Of a DNA stretch of 39,023 nucleotides, positions 5,028-14,102 are shown piece after piece. Source of the stretch: a virus; IMG/VR virus record IMGVR_UViG_3300034072_001521, positions 1-39,023 of that record, one strand, 5' to 3'. The position numbers were made by a program, and so were the translations under genes. How positions within the stretch are numbered: the first letter of the stretch is position 1; each line of letters begins with the position of its first letter. The notes beneath the pieces are model-generated. The model had not been told where the DNA came from and did not search any database. It saw only the letters and a list, made by a program, of their open reading frames with translations.

Positions 5028-8000
5028 TCAATCCCCGGAGATGGCCATTGCAAGCATTCCGGGCTCCGTGTTTCCGTTAATCACGATCGGCGAGGGAGAA
5101 AATGACATCTCGTCGACAATCAAATGATAGAGCGACACCGGGGCTAGATTGCCAGTCTTCACAGATTCTATGTCAATAAGAATTTCAGAAAATTTGGATA
5201 CGTCGACGCCATCAAAATCAGCAGAAACATAATTATTATCTGATCTTGGGCCTAATGGCAGCATACGTGATCCGATGAATATGAGATTATCTGGTTCCTT
5301 ATCGATGCCATAAATGGATAGCATCGTATCGCCGGTCGCAGCACCCTTGTGTGTTCCGACCTTCAAAGAGATTTTATCAATCCTATTAAAGTCAGAATGG
5401 ACGAACTGCGAGCATGATAGCCGCCCATTTTCGCCTTTGGTAAGAAGACGTTTAGCAATCGGTATTGATTCAGAAGAAAACACGATCCGTGAATTCGGCT
5501 TTCCCTTTTCCATAAGGTGTCCAGTCCTCTGGAGTGTCGGGAACTTCTTAAGAATTTGCTCTCCATCGAAGAAGTAAGCGATTTCCATTTCGTTTTTCCA
5601 GATCGAATATGCGTGGCTCAACTGATCTCTTTTGCTTCCACTTTTGATCTCGTTCCACCATGTTTCCATGGTCTGCTGAACCGGGGCGGCATTGTGACGG
5701 CGCAACAAGACGTTGCACTCGCCCATGCCAAGTTTCTCAGGGAAGCCCTCTGAAGCATATCGAGTCATCTGTTCATTGATGACGTCGGGCAGATCTTTGC
5801 CTTGACGAATGCAGGCCTCCGCCTCGTTGTACAGGCAGGTGCGATCGGGATGCTTGAAGACAAAGCTGTCGCCCTTTGAAATATGTTCGGCAATGAGCGG
5901 CTCCAGTGAGCCCTTGATACGGATATTGGCATCCACCCAAAGGCTCCATTCGAAGTCCGGAAAATATAAGTGCGGAAGAATTTTCGGATGTTTTGCCATC
6001 CTATTGGAGTCTTCGTCCTGAGATAGAGGGAATGGACGAATTTCCCAGACGGAGCTTTTGATATTCTCGTTATCGGTGAAGCAAATATATTTCGCACCAT
6101 CGATCACATGTTCTGGATCATAGAGCGCGTCCACGCCGCCAGCCAAGGCCGTGTAGATGACGAGGTTGTGGACGCGTCCATAGCCTTTGGAAATGAGAAA
6201 AATATCATTTCCGAGCATCTGGGATAGCTTCGTGAAATCGTAGTCTGCCTGATATTTCGCGTCCGTTGCCTTATGGCCTTCGGCAATGCCTGCGCGCCCA
6301 GGGGTTCCCTTCAGGCCGACGTTCATCGTCTCATGTTCGCGCACTAGCAATTTTGAGCCGGGGTAACCGCGCCAAAGGAAGCGATCGACGAGGCCGCTGC
6401 GCTGTACGCCGGGAATGTCGGATGTGCAGACTTCGGCTAGGAAGTGATAGGCCTCATGTCGCAAAGCGGTCTGGGCCAAGGACGTTGTGGCCTGTGGCTT
6501 GCCCTGCTTCCAAAGTCGGGAATAGTAATGATAATAGTGAATTTTATTCAATCCAACCATTTCATTCGACTTTAGGGCGTGGGACATGAATTCGATATAA
6601 TCACTTCGATACCAGTCATCGTCCTCCATGATCATCATCTTATCATAGCGGATGCGCTTCACCGCGAAGGCAAGCTGATTTGCCAGTGTATGCGGGAAAT
6701 CTTGCTTCGTCCGCTCACGCCGATGATATTCCGCATAGGGTGGGAGGTCAGCGACGTCAGGGAAGGGGACCATTCCGTCATCGACGATGATCCACTGATC
6801 AGGTTGCCTGGTCTGCGCCTTCATCCACGCCATGAGCAGTCTCAGCCCTTCCGGACGATCTCCAGTCGGGGTTACGACGCATACACCATCCTCATATTGT
6901 GTGTTGTGCTTCTGATGGGCAGGCGCTCGAGGCCGATTCATGCATGAGAGGTCCGCATTGCTCCAGGGGGATGGGACATCGGACTGACGAAGCGCAATTT
7001 GGGCGACGTCGAAGGTGAGGGATTTTCGATTTTTCACCGAAAATGAAAGCTCGATACCGTTTTCGGTATCTGGGATGATCAGCTTGTGCGTTTCCCAATC
7101 TTTGGCGACGGGCAGTGTGAACTCATTAATCGGGTAGCCGGATTGCTTGTCCTTAATCGAAATCTCGACAGAGGATTTCTTTGAGGCGCGGCACAAGATT
7201 TCAACTATATTGCGGGCCTTGGACGAAGAAAAGCTGTAGGGAAACGCCAAGTCGTCACCCTGATCATTGCTCATAGACATGAATTGCAGAATTTTGCTGG
7301 TGGTTCGGGTTCCGTCGCTGGCGACGACCCGCTGCCTCCGCATTTCCGTGATGTAGCCTGTCGGACTGATGGATGAGAGAGCGAAATGGTCGAGGTCGCT
7401 TCTTCGCCATCCAATAGATACGCGTGGCACCGTGGCGGGAATTGCGTCCTCACTAGGTACACCCTTCTCGGTGAACTCGAATAGTCCGACAGCCCAATCG
7501 CTCGGCCAATCGAACGATAGCGGTTCGGCAATTTGCCCGCGAACAAGGGGAGCAAACTGCGTTTTTACCGATAGATGCGGAAGAAGTAGAAGGCTCTTTT
7601 TGTTTTCGACTGGTGCTTTCTCGATCTTGACCCTGAAAGTGGCGCTTCCGCTTGGTGCCTCATGGAGGAATGAGAAGGGCAGATACCCCGAAGCGTCTGG
7701 GCCGCCTTTGCCGCCTCGCGCAAGCGAGAAGCGCGTGGTCTCAACGGCAAAGCCTGAGCGGTCGGAAAATTCAATATAAATCAGGGTGTCTCCGCCATGG
7801 GAGGCGTACAGCCCAGAAATCGATAAATTGTCACCGGCATTTACGGGTATATTGCTCCCGTGTACCGGGTGGTGGTAAATAAGGCCAGATATATGGCTTG
7901 GCAAAGCAGGCTTAAGAAATAATGTGCAGCCAGATTTTATGAAATGGTTTACACCACCAAATTCATAATTTATGCCAAATTCTGTCGAACCATATGGAGT

Positions 8001-8183
8001 CCACCCATCTGATCCATTTTTGAAAAAAGGGTCAGAGACAAATTCCACGCAATAGTCTTCAGCGTATTTTAGTCTCTTAATAAATCCTGGAACCGTTTCA
8101 ATAATATCATTCGGATAGGAGGAGACAAATTTATCCTTGTCTGATATGATAAATTTTGCATCTTCGCTATGCTTAACAAACAT
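5028..8183 (-). CDS. Giant multi-domain glycosyltransferase (GT-A plus DUF616/TOD1-MUCI70-like)
   Basis: A 1051-aa cargo protein. Residues 1-~430 are beta-rich with no recognised family, possibly carbohydrate-binding. Residues ~431-660 resemble a GT-A glycosyltransferase: GVCVVTPTGDRPEGL start, IIVDDG, and an acidic metal site MMIMEDDDW (~515-523). Residues ~696-850 match the DUF616 (TOD1/MUCI70) glycosyltransferase-like domain: YICFTDNENI, KILPHLYFPDFEWSLWVDAN, FKHPDRTCLYNEAEACI. The C-terminal ~170 residues are again beta-rich. No signal peptide or membrane segment is seen. It is the last gene of the leftward late block, followed by two hairpins, and is AT-richer than the tail genes. It may glycosylate lysogen surface polysaccharide or the virion; which one is inference. 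Confidence 0.75.
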   Translation of the reverse strand: MFVKHSEDAKFIISDKDKFVSSYPNDIIETVPGFIKRLKYAEDYCVEFVSDPFFKNGSDGWTPYGSTEFGINYEFGGVNHFIKSGCTLFLKPALPSHISGLIYHHPVHGSNIPVNAGDNLSISGLYASHGGDTLIYIEFSDRSGFAVETTRFSLARGGKGGPDASGYLPFSFLHEAPSGSATFRVKIEKAPVENKKSLLLLPHLSVKTQFAPLVRGQIAEPLSFDWPSDWAVGLFEFTEKGVPSEDAIPATVPRVSIGWRRSDLDHFALSSISPTGYITEMRRQRVVASDGTRTTSKILQFMSMSNDQGDDLAFPYSFSSSKARNIVEILCRASKKSSVEISIKDKQSGYPINEFTLPVAKDWETHKLIIPDTENGIELSFSVKNRKSLTFDVAQIALRQSDVPSPWSNADLSCMNRPRAPAHQKHNTQYEDGVCVVTPTGDRPEGLRLLMAWMKAQTRQPDQWIIVDDGMVPFPDVADLPPYAEYHRRERTKQDFPHTLANQLAFAVKRIRYDKMMIMEDDDWYRSDYIEFMSHALKSNEMVGLNKIHYYHYYSRLWKQGKPQATTSLAQTALRHEAYHFLAEVCTSDIPGVQRSGLVDRFLWRGYPGSKLLVREHETMNVGLKGTPGRAGIAEGHKATDAKYQADYDFTKLSQMLGNDIFLISKGYGRVHNLVIYTALAGGVDALYDPEHVIDGAKYICFTDNENIKSSVWEIRPFPLSQDEDSNRMAKHPKILPHLYFPDFEWSLWVDANIRIKGSLEPLIAEHISKGDSFVFKHPDRTCLYNEAEACIRQGKDLPDVINEQMTRYASEGFPEKLGMGECNVLLRRHNAAPVQQTMETWWNEIKSGSKRDQLSHAYSIWKNEMEIAYFFDGEQILKKFPTLQRTGHLMEKGKPNSRIVFSSESIPIAKRLLTKGENGRLSCSQFVHSDFNRIDKISLKVGTHKGAATGDTMLSIYGIDKEPDNLIFIGSRMLPLGPRSDNNYVSADFDGVDVSKFSEILIDIESVKTGNLAPVSLYHLIVDEMSFSPSPIVINGNTEPGMLAMAISGD

Positions 8184-8299
8184 TTAATGGTCCCCTGATT
8201 TAATGAAAATCGAGAAATTAATAATATAAAATTGCGACCATTATTTATATTTCATGTGTTCGACCCGGATTTCCAGAATCCGGAACGATTCTTGATAGG

Positions 8300-8656
8300 C
8301 TATGAATTGCGATATAAAATCTCAAGCACTGATTTCTTGAGATCGCGCGCTTCTGGTTCCGAAATGAGGCGCATTTCGTTACATATTTCTGACCGACCCA
8401 GAGGTTCTGTATTTTTGTTGGTCCAGCGTATCTGGTGATTGGAGCCTGGTACGTATAAAATCGTGATATGTAACGAATTTTCTGGCGATACTGCGATTGT
8501 TTTTTCTAATTTTATGATCGTTGTTATAGTCTGTTGGCTGCCATCTACTGGAGCGGCGGCGCTATTCCCGCGTCGGCGTCCACACGATTCCAAGTACTTC
8601 GATGGCGGTGTCTTCGGGGCTAACCAATGGCGGGGCTTCGTGCATCGACGGTTCAA
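8300..8656 (-). CDS. Possible small hypothetical ORF between two cargo genes
   Basis: The C-terminal ~80 residues have the look of a beta/alpha protein (SLHITILYVPGSNHQIRW, then EARDLKKSVLEILYRNS). The only ATG (8656) lies inside the SGNH gene, and the first ~35 codons look like its shadow, so the true start is unknown or uses a rare codon. 8184-8299 is AT-rich and holds no other recognisable feature. Function unknown. Confidence 0.35.
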   Translation of the reverse strand: MNRRCTKPRHWLAPKTPPSKYLESCGRRRGNSAAAPVDGSQQTITTIIKLEKTIAVSPENSLHITILYVPGSNHQIRWTNKNTEPLGRSEICNEMRLISEPEARDLKKSVLEILYRNS

Positions 8657-9635
8657 GATCGAGCGAGTTCAGGTGGTCTTCTGATATGCCAGGCTCGATC
8701 GTTACCGGTTTTGAGACGCTTCCGCTCAGCGGGCGAGCAAACTGCTTTAGGAAAACTCTGGATGATGTCGTCGAGAAAAAGCCGTCGAACATGTTTTTGG
8801 CAAACGATCGGTTAGATCCTTCAAATTTTACGTAGCCAGTGTCGCCACAAGTGTTTGTCAGTAGGCCTAATATAGCTCCTTCCACATGGATTTTGGCCTT
8901 GGTGGCTGGAAGTAGCCTGACGCCGTTCCCCTGAAAAATCGAGGTTTGGCGCGAAATTAACTCGTGTGGACCCTCGATGCTTAGCGCGGATGTGTCCGAG
9001 ATAACGGCGTTGAGAGGTGCTATTGCTGGCCGGTCGAGTGCAAGAGAAGAGGGTTGCGACGTTGCTTGTGAGATCTGCCTGAGTGCTTCATGGCCGATAA
9101 TTTCTGCAGCCTTAACACTGTAATGCATGTCATCTGCATATGCTTGAGCAAGTCTGGTAATGCCATAATCTTGATGCATCATCAAAATAGACGTGGCATC
9201 AATATACTCATAGTTGAAGTGGTCTGCAATTGCTTTGTAAGTTGAAATTACTGGGCATTTTCCTTGTAGGTAATTTTCTAGATTATATCTTGGACACATA
9301 ATAAGAAATCTGCCGTGGCAGCCATTTTTTCTTGATAATTCGCAATAATCAAACAGAACCCTTTCAAGAAGGCCTACTGAATATAATCCGTTTCTGTAAT
9401 ATGAAATGTCGTTTAAGGTGTATTCAAATAGGAATTGAGAATTTGGATTTAGAAATCCTTTCATTTTTGCATTCGAAAGTCCGTACAGGCTTGTCGACGC
9501 ACCAAGCATATGACGAACTGCGCGATCGTCGCCCCATGCCTTTTTTATGACAGCGGTGTAACCATCGCTCTTTCCAGTGTTGGATCCACCTATCAATACG
9601 ACTTTAAGAGGAGATGATTCAGGAGAATCCAGCAT
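8562..9635 (-). CDS. SGNH-type hydrolase with beta-rich C-terminal domain
   Basis: Shows the SGNH hydrolase blocks: nucleophile motif VVLIGGSNTGKSDG (Ser about residue 18 from this start), TLND (block III Asn) and YADDMHYS (catalytic Asp/His). Family members are esterases, often acting on acetylated sugars. The second half (~150 aa) is beta-rich and ends in TAIEVLGIVW. The ATG at 9635 is preferred (GGGAG 11 bp upstream, starts just before the SGNH domain); the frame is open to an ATG at 9797 inside the D gene, giving 411 aa, and the AT-rich codons 9635-9740 may be coding. It sits directly after D, a common cargo position in P2-like phages. Possible O-acetyl esterase acting on surface glycan; substrate unknown. 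Confidence 0.7.
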   Translation of the reverse strand: MLDSPESSPLKVVLIGGSNTGKSDGYTAVIKKAWGDDRAVRHMLGASTSLYGLSNAKMKGFLNPNSQFLFEYTLNDISYYRNGLYSVGLLERVLFDYCELSRKNGCHGRFLIMCPRYNLENYLQGKCPVISTYKAIADHFNYEYIDATSILMMHQDYGITRLAQAYADDMHYSVKAAEIIGHEALRQISQATSQPSSLALDRPAIAPLNAVISDTSALSIEGPHELISRQTSIFQGNGVRLLPATKAKIHVEGAILGLLTNTCGDTGYVKFEGSNRSFAKNMFDGFFSTTSSRVFLKQFARPLSGSVSKPVTIEPGISEDHLNSLDLEPSMHEAPPLVSPEDTAIEVLGIVWTPTRE

Positions 9636-9750
9636 GTCTTCACAAACTCCCGTGGCATTGGAAGTGCGATTTTTAGCGAAATTAGATGAGGCGTCAAATG
9701 ATGCGGTGATTTGGATTTTTTTGACTTGAAATTGTGAATATGCGCCCTGG

Positions 9751-10758
9751 CTAAGTTCCCGTTTCCATCTCGAGCGCTGTCGTGAAGCCGCCGCCATTGT
9801 CGAGGTTGTGGGTGACTTCGCTGATCAGCCAGGTGCCATCAATCCCCGCCTTGATGCCGGTCACGCGGGCGCGCAGATCGACGTAGATATCGGCACGACC
9901 GAGCGCCAGGCGCATGTCGAGTGTGGCGGGCGCGCGCTTGAGCCGCGCCTGTTCGGCGGTGGCGGCACGGTGCGCCGATACTTCGTCCGCAAAGGTTTTG
10001 CGCAGCCGCTTCGCTCCATCCTTCTCGCCTACGGTGACGGTCTGTCGCTTCGCTGCTTTGCGATCGTGCCAGCTGGCCGTGACCCCGGCTTGCCCATCGC
10101 GCTTCTGCCGTTGCCAGTTGTGCCCATCGCCGGCGCTGCGGCGGATGGTCAGGCTGGGCAATGCGGTGCCGCTGGTGGTGGTGCCGGCGCCCTTGCGCGC
10201 GAAGATCAGCTTGCCGTCCTTGATGGTCGCAACGGCGTCATTTTCGCGCCCCAGGCGGCGCAGGAAGGTGATATCGCTTTGCCGGCTCTGACTGACGGTC
10301 GGCAGCGCGATCGACGCCAGATCGGCCGCTATGCGCGGCGTGAGGCCATTGCGGCCCGCCACCTCTGTCAGTACGGCGCCCAAGCTCGTATTCTGCCAGC
10401 TCTGTTCCCGGCGGTTGCGGATGTCGCTGGTGAAGTCGGCGGCGCGGGCGCGAATGCGGACCTGATCTGGCGGGCCGCTATGGCTGACATCGTCCACCTT
10501 GAACGTACCCTTGTCGATCAGGCCCGGCGTTACGTCACGGCCCTGTTTCCAGCCCAGGGCAAGGCGCAGCGTTGCCCCCTCCGACGGGAGGGCCAAGCCG
10601 CCATCGCTATCGTCCAGCACGATATCCAGCTGGTCCGCCTCGTCCCCCCGTTTTTCCGACAGGGTGAGCGACACCAGGCGCGGGCGTATCTCGCCGGTCA
10701 GGTCGGTGTCGCCCAGCGTGACACGGAAATCGGGGATATTGGCGATGCGATCCGTCAT
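9751..10758 (-). CDS. D: Tail protein gpD (late control gene D protein)
   Basis: 335 aa, similar to P2 gpD, a baseplate hub/tail component. Landmarks are FRVTLGDTDLTGEIRPRLVSLTLSEKRG near the N-terminus, the SWQNTSLGAVLTEVAGRNGL segment, QSRQSDITFLRRLGRENDAVATIKDG, and the C-terminal GTWLISEVTHNLDNGGGFTT. In P2 it is the last gene of the F operon, as here. Overlaps the upstream U stop by ATGA. Confidence 0.92.
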   Translation of the reverse strand: MTDRIANIPDFRVTLGDTDLTGEIRPRLVSLTLSEKRGDEADQLDIVLDDSDGGLALPSEGATLRLALGWKQGRDVTPGLIDKGTFKVDDVSHSGPPDQVRIRARAADFTSDIRNRREQSWQNTSLGAVLTEVAGRNGLTPRIAADLASIALPTVSQSRQSDITFLRRLGRENDAVATIKDGKLIFARKGAGTTTSGTALPSLTIRRSAGDGHNWQRQKRDGQAGVTASWHDRKAAKRQTVTVGEKDGAKRLRKTFADEVSAHRAATAEQARLKRAPATLDMRLALGRADIYVDLRARVTGIKAGIDGTWLISEVTHNLDNGGGFTTALEMETGT

Positions 10759-11150
10759 GCCGCCGTGACCTGGTCCGCCACGCGTAATAGATCGATGGCG
10801 AAGTCGATGCGCTGGGCGCGGCCATCAGTCATCAGATAGGCATGGCGTTCGTCGATCGCCTCGATCACGAAATCGCCGAATACGGTGCCGGTGCCGTCGA
10901 GCAGGGGCCATGCCTCGCCCGATGCGGCCATGGTGCGCAGATCGTCGATCGACACGCGGCCATCCGTGATTTCGGCATAGACGGCGCCCGACAGGTTGAT
11001 GGTTTCCTCGCCCGGCCCGACGAACTGGGTTGCATCTCGGGCGCCGACGCGGGCGCTGCGCGCGTGGCGCCAGGATGCGCGGCGCTGCAGTTCGTCATGG
11101 GCGAGGGTCGGCAGATCGAAGATGAACATGCCCAGGGCCATCAGCATCAA
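10755..11150 (-). CDS. U: Tail terminator-like protein gpU
   Basis: 131 aa with the gpU start pattern (MALGMFIFDLPTLAHDELQRR) and a central GPGEETINLSGAVYAEITDGR stretch typical of the family. gpU caps or organises the tail tube end in P2-like phages. It lies between T and D, with ATGA overlaps on both sides; position and sequence agree. Confidence 0.9.
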   Translation of the reverse strand: MMLMALGMFIFDLPTLAHDELQRRASWRHARSARVGARDATQFVGPGEETINLSGAVYAEITDGRVSIDDLRTMAASGEAWPLLDGTGTVFGDFVIEAIDERHAYLMTDGRAQRIDFAIDLLRVADQVTAA

Positions 11151-13603
11151 TAATCCCCTTCGTCGCCGAAGCCGCGGCCTCGCCGTTCGCGCTCGATCTG
11201 TTCAATCGCCTTGCGCACTTCATCGGCAATGTCGGTGGCCGACGCATTGCCGCCGCCTACATCGATCTTGATGGAATAGGTCACCGCGATCGGCGCCGCG
11301 CCCATGGCACCGCCGGACTGGGCTGCCGCCGGCGCACCGACGGCCATGGCTGCGCTGCCCGCGCCGATGGCCAGGGCACGGGTCATTTGCCCCGACAGGT
11401 CGGATATCTGTCCGATCGGCGCGGACGTATTGTTGGCTAGCCCCTGATCCAGGCCGCTCATCACATGGCCGCCGATTTCGGCGAACACGCGCGACGGGGA
11501 GTGAATGCCGAGCAGCTTGCGCAGCCCATCCGGCAGCATTTTGCCTATTCTGCCCACGATCGCCGTCAGGTTGGGAAAGGCGGCCGTCATGCCGGCGACC
11601 AGGCCATCGATCAGATGGCGGCCGATCGCCGCGAAATCGAGCGAGCGCAGATAGGAGAGAACGGGCAGGAATGCCCGGATCATCATGCCCAAGGGCGTGA
11701 AGTTCAGAAAGGCATCGACCAGGGCGCCGAGCGCCGCGACCGTGTTGCTGCGGATCGTCTCCCACAGGCCCGCCAGCCAGCCCACCATGGCGCCCCAGTT
11801 ATTGTAGATGACATAGACCAGCGCGGCTAGCACGGCGATGGCCGCCACGATCAGCAGCAGCGGCCCGAGGGCAATGCCCAGCGGTGCGGCGGCGGCTGTA
11901 ATGGCGGCGAACGCCAATCCGAGGCCACCCAGGACGACCAGCAGACCCGATCCCACGCCCATGAAGATCATGAGCGCTTTGGTGATGCCGGGATGCTCCT
12001 GCGCCCAATGGCGCAGGCCGCTGGCGGCCCACTGCACAAGGCCCGCCAGTTTCACGACGGTCGGCAGCAATGCCTTGCCCATGGTGATGTTGAGGCCCGA
12101 CAGGGCGTTGGTGGCAAGGCCGGTCGCGCCCTCCGTCGTGCCGATGCGGTTGAGGAATTCCGCCTGCATTGATCCGGCATAGCGGCTTTCATCGCCGACC
12201 AGCGCCAGGCGGTTCTTGAGACCGTCGAGATCGGTCAGCATCGGCGCGATGGCGGCAACGCTTTCCGAGCCGAAAAGCTGGGTCAGCAGGCCCGACTGCT
12301 GATCGGCATCCAGCTTGCCGATGCGGGACATGACATCGACGATCGCGCCGGCGGCGTCGGTCTGCATGCGCTTGGCGACATCGGTGGCCGACAGGCCCAG
12401 CGCCTTGAATGCGCCCTGCTGGCTTTTCGTCGCCGCTTCGCCCTTGGTTAGGGCCAGCATCGTGTTCTTGATGCCGGTGGCGGCCACTTCGCTGGGTACG
12501 CCGATGGAATCGAGCGTAGAGCCGAGCGCCGCAATTTCCGGCGCGGCGAGGCCCGCGACCTTACCCAGCGGGCCGATGCGGGTGATGATGTCGGTGACAT
12601 TGGCCGCCTTACCGCCGAAAGTGTTGGTCAGCGCATTGACGCGGTCGCCCAGCGCGCGAACGCCGTCCTGGGGCAGTTCGAAGGCGGTGCGCCATTTGGC
12701 CATGGTTTCGCCGGCGACATCGGCGGTCATGTCGAACGCCACGCCCATCTTCGCCGCGTCGGCGGTGAATTCTTCCAGCTGCTGGCGCTGGTCGGCCATG
12801 GGCTGGCCCATCTTGTCCATGCCGACACCGGCAGCGCCGGCGGCCGCCGCGATCTGGGCCATGCCTTCCGCCGGCACCGGGATCGTCTCGCTCAGATCGA
12901 GGAAGTCTCGCGACATTTGATCAATCTGCGGCTTGGTCATGTTGGTGACCTTGGACACGTCGGCCATGGCGCTTTCCAGCGTCATCGCCTGCTTGGTCGC
13001 GGCGACCACGGGCACGCCAGCGGCGGTGCCGGCGGCGATCATGCCCAGGCCCGCACCGGTCGCCTTGGCACTGATATCGTTCAGCTTTTGCGTGTTGCTG
13101 TTGGCCCGGTTCAGCTTTTCGACGGTCCCGATCTGCTGTTTCAGCGCCTTGTTCGCATCATAGACACGGCTCGACAGCCGATCTTCATGGGCGGCGAGGT
13201 CGGCGACGTCGATGCCGGCGGCCTCCAGCTGGCGCTGCAGCTGCTGCAATTCCTTGCCGCCGGCATCGACCCGATCGGTCAACATGCTCGCCTGGCGCTG
13301 CGCCTTTTCAAATTCGGTGCGCAGCTTCTTGGTCGGGGCCTGCGTCGCCTCCAGTTCGTGGCGCAGCTGCTCGACGCGAGCCTGTGTCTGCTGCAGCTGC
13401 TGATGATCGGATGCGAAGCGCCCTTCGGCCGCTTTATATCCGCCGACCTGTTTCTGCAGGGCGTCGAGCGATTTCAGCTGCTTCTGGGTTTCGGCCAGGT
13501 CGCGGCGTGCGCCCGACGACGCATTGGTGATGGACTTGAGCGGCGCGGTGACGCGGTCCAGCCCCTCAAGGATCAGCTGCATGCGGAGGTTACGATCGGC
13601 CAT
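11147..13603 (-). CDS. T: Tail tape measure protein gpT
   Basis: 818 aa, close to P2 gpT (~815 aa). Residues ~20-175 are a long Q/E/K/L-rich coiled coil; the centre contains a TIGR01760-like tape-measure core (SAMADVSKVTNMTKPQIDQMSRDF, MALTKGEAATKSQQGAFKALGLS), and residues ~540-605 are strongly hydrophobic, as expected for the membrane-interacting part. The length sets tail length. Its ATG lies inside the 3' end of the E' frame (14 bp overlap). Confidence 0.95.
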   Translation of the reverse strand: MADRNLRMQLILEGLDRVTAPLKSITNASSGARRDLAETQKQLKSLDALQKQVGGYKAAEGRFASDHQQLQQTQARVEQLRHELEATQAPTKKLRTEFEKAQRQASMLTDRVDAGGKELQQLQRQLEAAGIDVADLAAHEDRLSSRVYDANKALKQQIGTVEKLNRANSNTQKLNDISAKATGAGLGMIAAGTAAGVPVVAATKQAMTLESAMADVSKVTNMTKPQIDQMSRDFLDLSETIPVPAEGMAQIAAAAGAAGVGMDKMGQPMADQRQQLEEFTADAAKMGVAFDMTADVAGETMAKWRTAFELPQDGVRALGDRVNALTNTFGGKAANVTDIITRIGPLGKVAGLAAPEIAALGSTLDSIGVPSEVAATGIKNTMLALTKGEAATKSQQGAFKALGLSATDVAKRMQTDAAGAIVDVMSRIGKLDADQQSGLLTQLFGSESVAAIAPMLTDLDGLKNRLALVGDESRYAGSMQAEFLNRIGTTEGATGLATNALSGLNITMGKALLPTVVKLAGLVQWAASGLRHWAQEHPGITKALMIFMGVGSGLLVVLGGLGLAFAAITAAAAPLGIALGPLLLIVAAIAVLAALVYVIYNNWGAMVGWLAGLWETIRSNTVAALGALVDAFLNFTPLGMMIRAFLPVLSYLRSLDFAAIGRHLIDGLVAGMTAAFPNLTAIVGRIGKMLPDGLRKLLGIHSPSRVFAEIGGHVMSGLDQGLANNTSAPIGQISDLSGQMTRALAIGAGSAAMAVGAPAAAQSGGAMGAAPIAVTYSIKIDVGGGNASATDIADEVRKAIEQIERERRGRGFGDEGDY

Positions 13604-14047
13604 TCTTCTTTTTCCCGGTTTCGGGCGGCTTGGCCCGTTTCGCAGCCTGTTCGCGCCAGCCCATCAGTTCGGGCAGCGTCATCGGGTCCATGACGTCGGG
13701 CGACCAGTGGAAGATGATCGCCACATCCGCCATCGCGTCATCTACTGAGCGTGGGCATCCGCATGATGCGACTTCTGCAGCAAAAAACCGCCAATTTCCG
13801 TGCCGATGGCGAGCAGGTCGGCAGTGTCGAGATTGGCGACATCGACTTCGGTGATGGTCGGCATGGCGATGCGCGGCACGATCTTGATCAGAGCGTCGAC
13901 CTTGAGCTGGCCCAGATCGACCAGGGTGAGGCCGCGCAGTTCGCCCGAGCGGGGCTTACGCAGCTGCAGCGTGTCGATCGTGGTTTCGCCCTTGATGATG
14001 GGGGTGTCGAGCGTGACGGTGCGGAAGACGGGACCGGTGTCGTTCAT
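13590..14047 (-). CDS. E': gpE+E' tail assembly chaperone made by -1 ribosomal frameshift
   Basis: Reading E from 14047 and slipping back one base at T-TTT-TTG (minus-strand bases 13787 to 13781) passes the E stop and stays open to TAA at 13590-13592, giving ~152 aa (P2 E+E' ~142 aa). The added part ends with the E' signature AIIFHWSPDVMDPMTLPELMGWREQAA. P2 uses the same heptamer T-TTT-TTG. E and E+E' act as tail tube/tape measure assembly chaperones. A free E' start at 13733 (MADVAIIFHW) also exists. Confidence 0.85.
13742..14047 (-). CDS. E: Tail assembly chaperone gpE
   Basis: 101 aa, phage tail assembly protein family (TITEVDVANLDTADLLAIGTEIGGFL near the end; RTVTLDTPI at the start). It is the zero-frame product between FII and T. 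The slippery heptamer lies in codons for GGFL, close to the end, so that a fraction of ribosomes make the E+E' form. Confidence 0.9.
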   Translation of the reverse strand: MNDTGPVFRTVTLDTPIIKGETTIDTLQLRKPRSGELRGLTLVDLGQLKVDALIKIVPRIAMPTITEVDVANLDTADLLAIGTEIGGFLLQKSHHADAHAQ

Positions 14048-14074
14048 GGTGAAAGCCTATGCGTGAGGGGAGGG

Positions 14075-14097
14075 CGGCCCGGCGCGCGGCCGGGCCG
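14075..14097 (-). terminator. GC-rich hairpin between FII and E
   Basis: CGGCCCGGC/GCCGGGCCG forms a perfect 9-bp stem with a 5-nt loop in the 55-bp gap after the tail tube gene. There is no T-run. It may lower expression of E/T relative to the abundant tube and sheath (attenuation or 3' end protection), which is inference. Confidence 0.5.
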
Positions 14098-14102
14098 AAG
14101 GA

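Noticed and set aside
5028-8183. Interpretation of the 1051-aa protein as a tail fibre
   Set aside because: Its beta-rich ends could suggest this, but the central DUF616 signature and the MEDDDW metal site fit an enzyme better; a virion location is still possible.
9808-10839. 343-codon plus-strand frame
   Set aside because: Antisense to D and U, which are clearly recognised.
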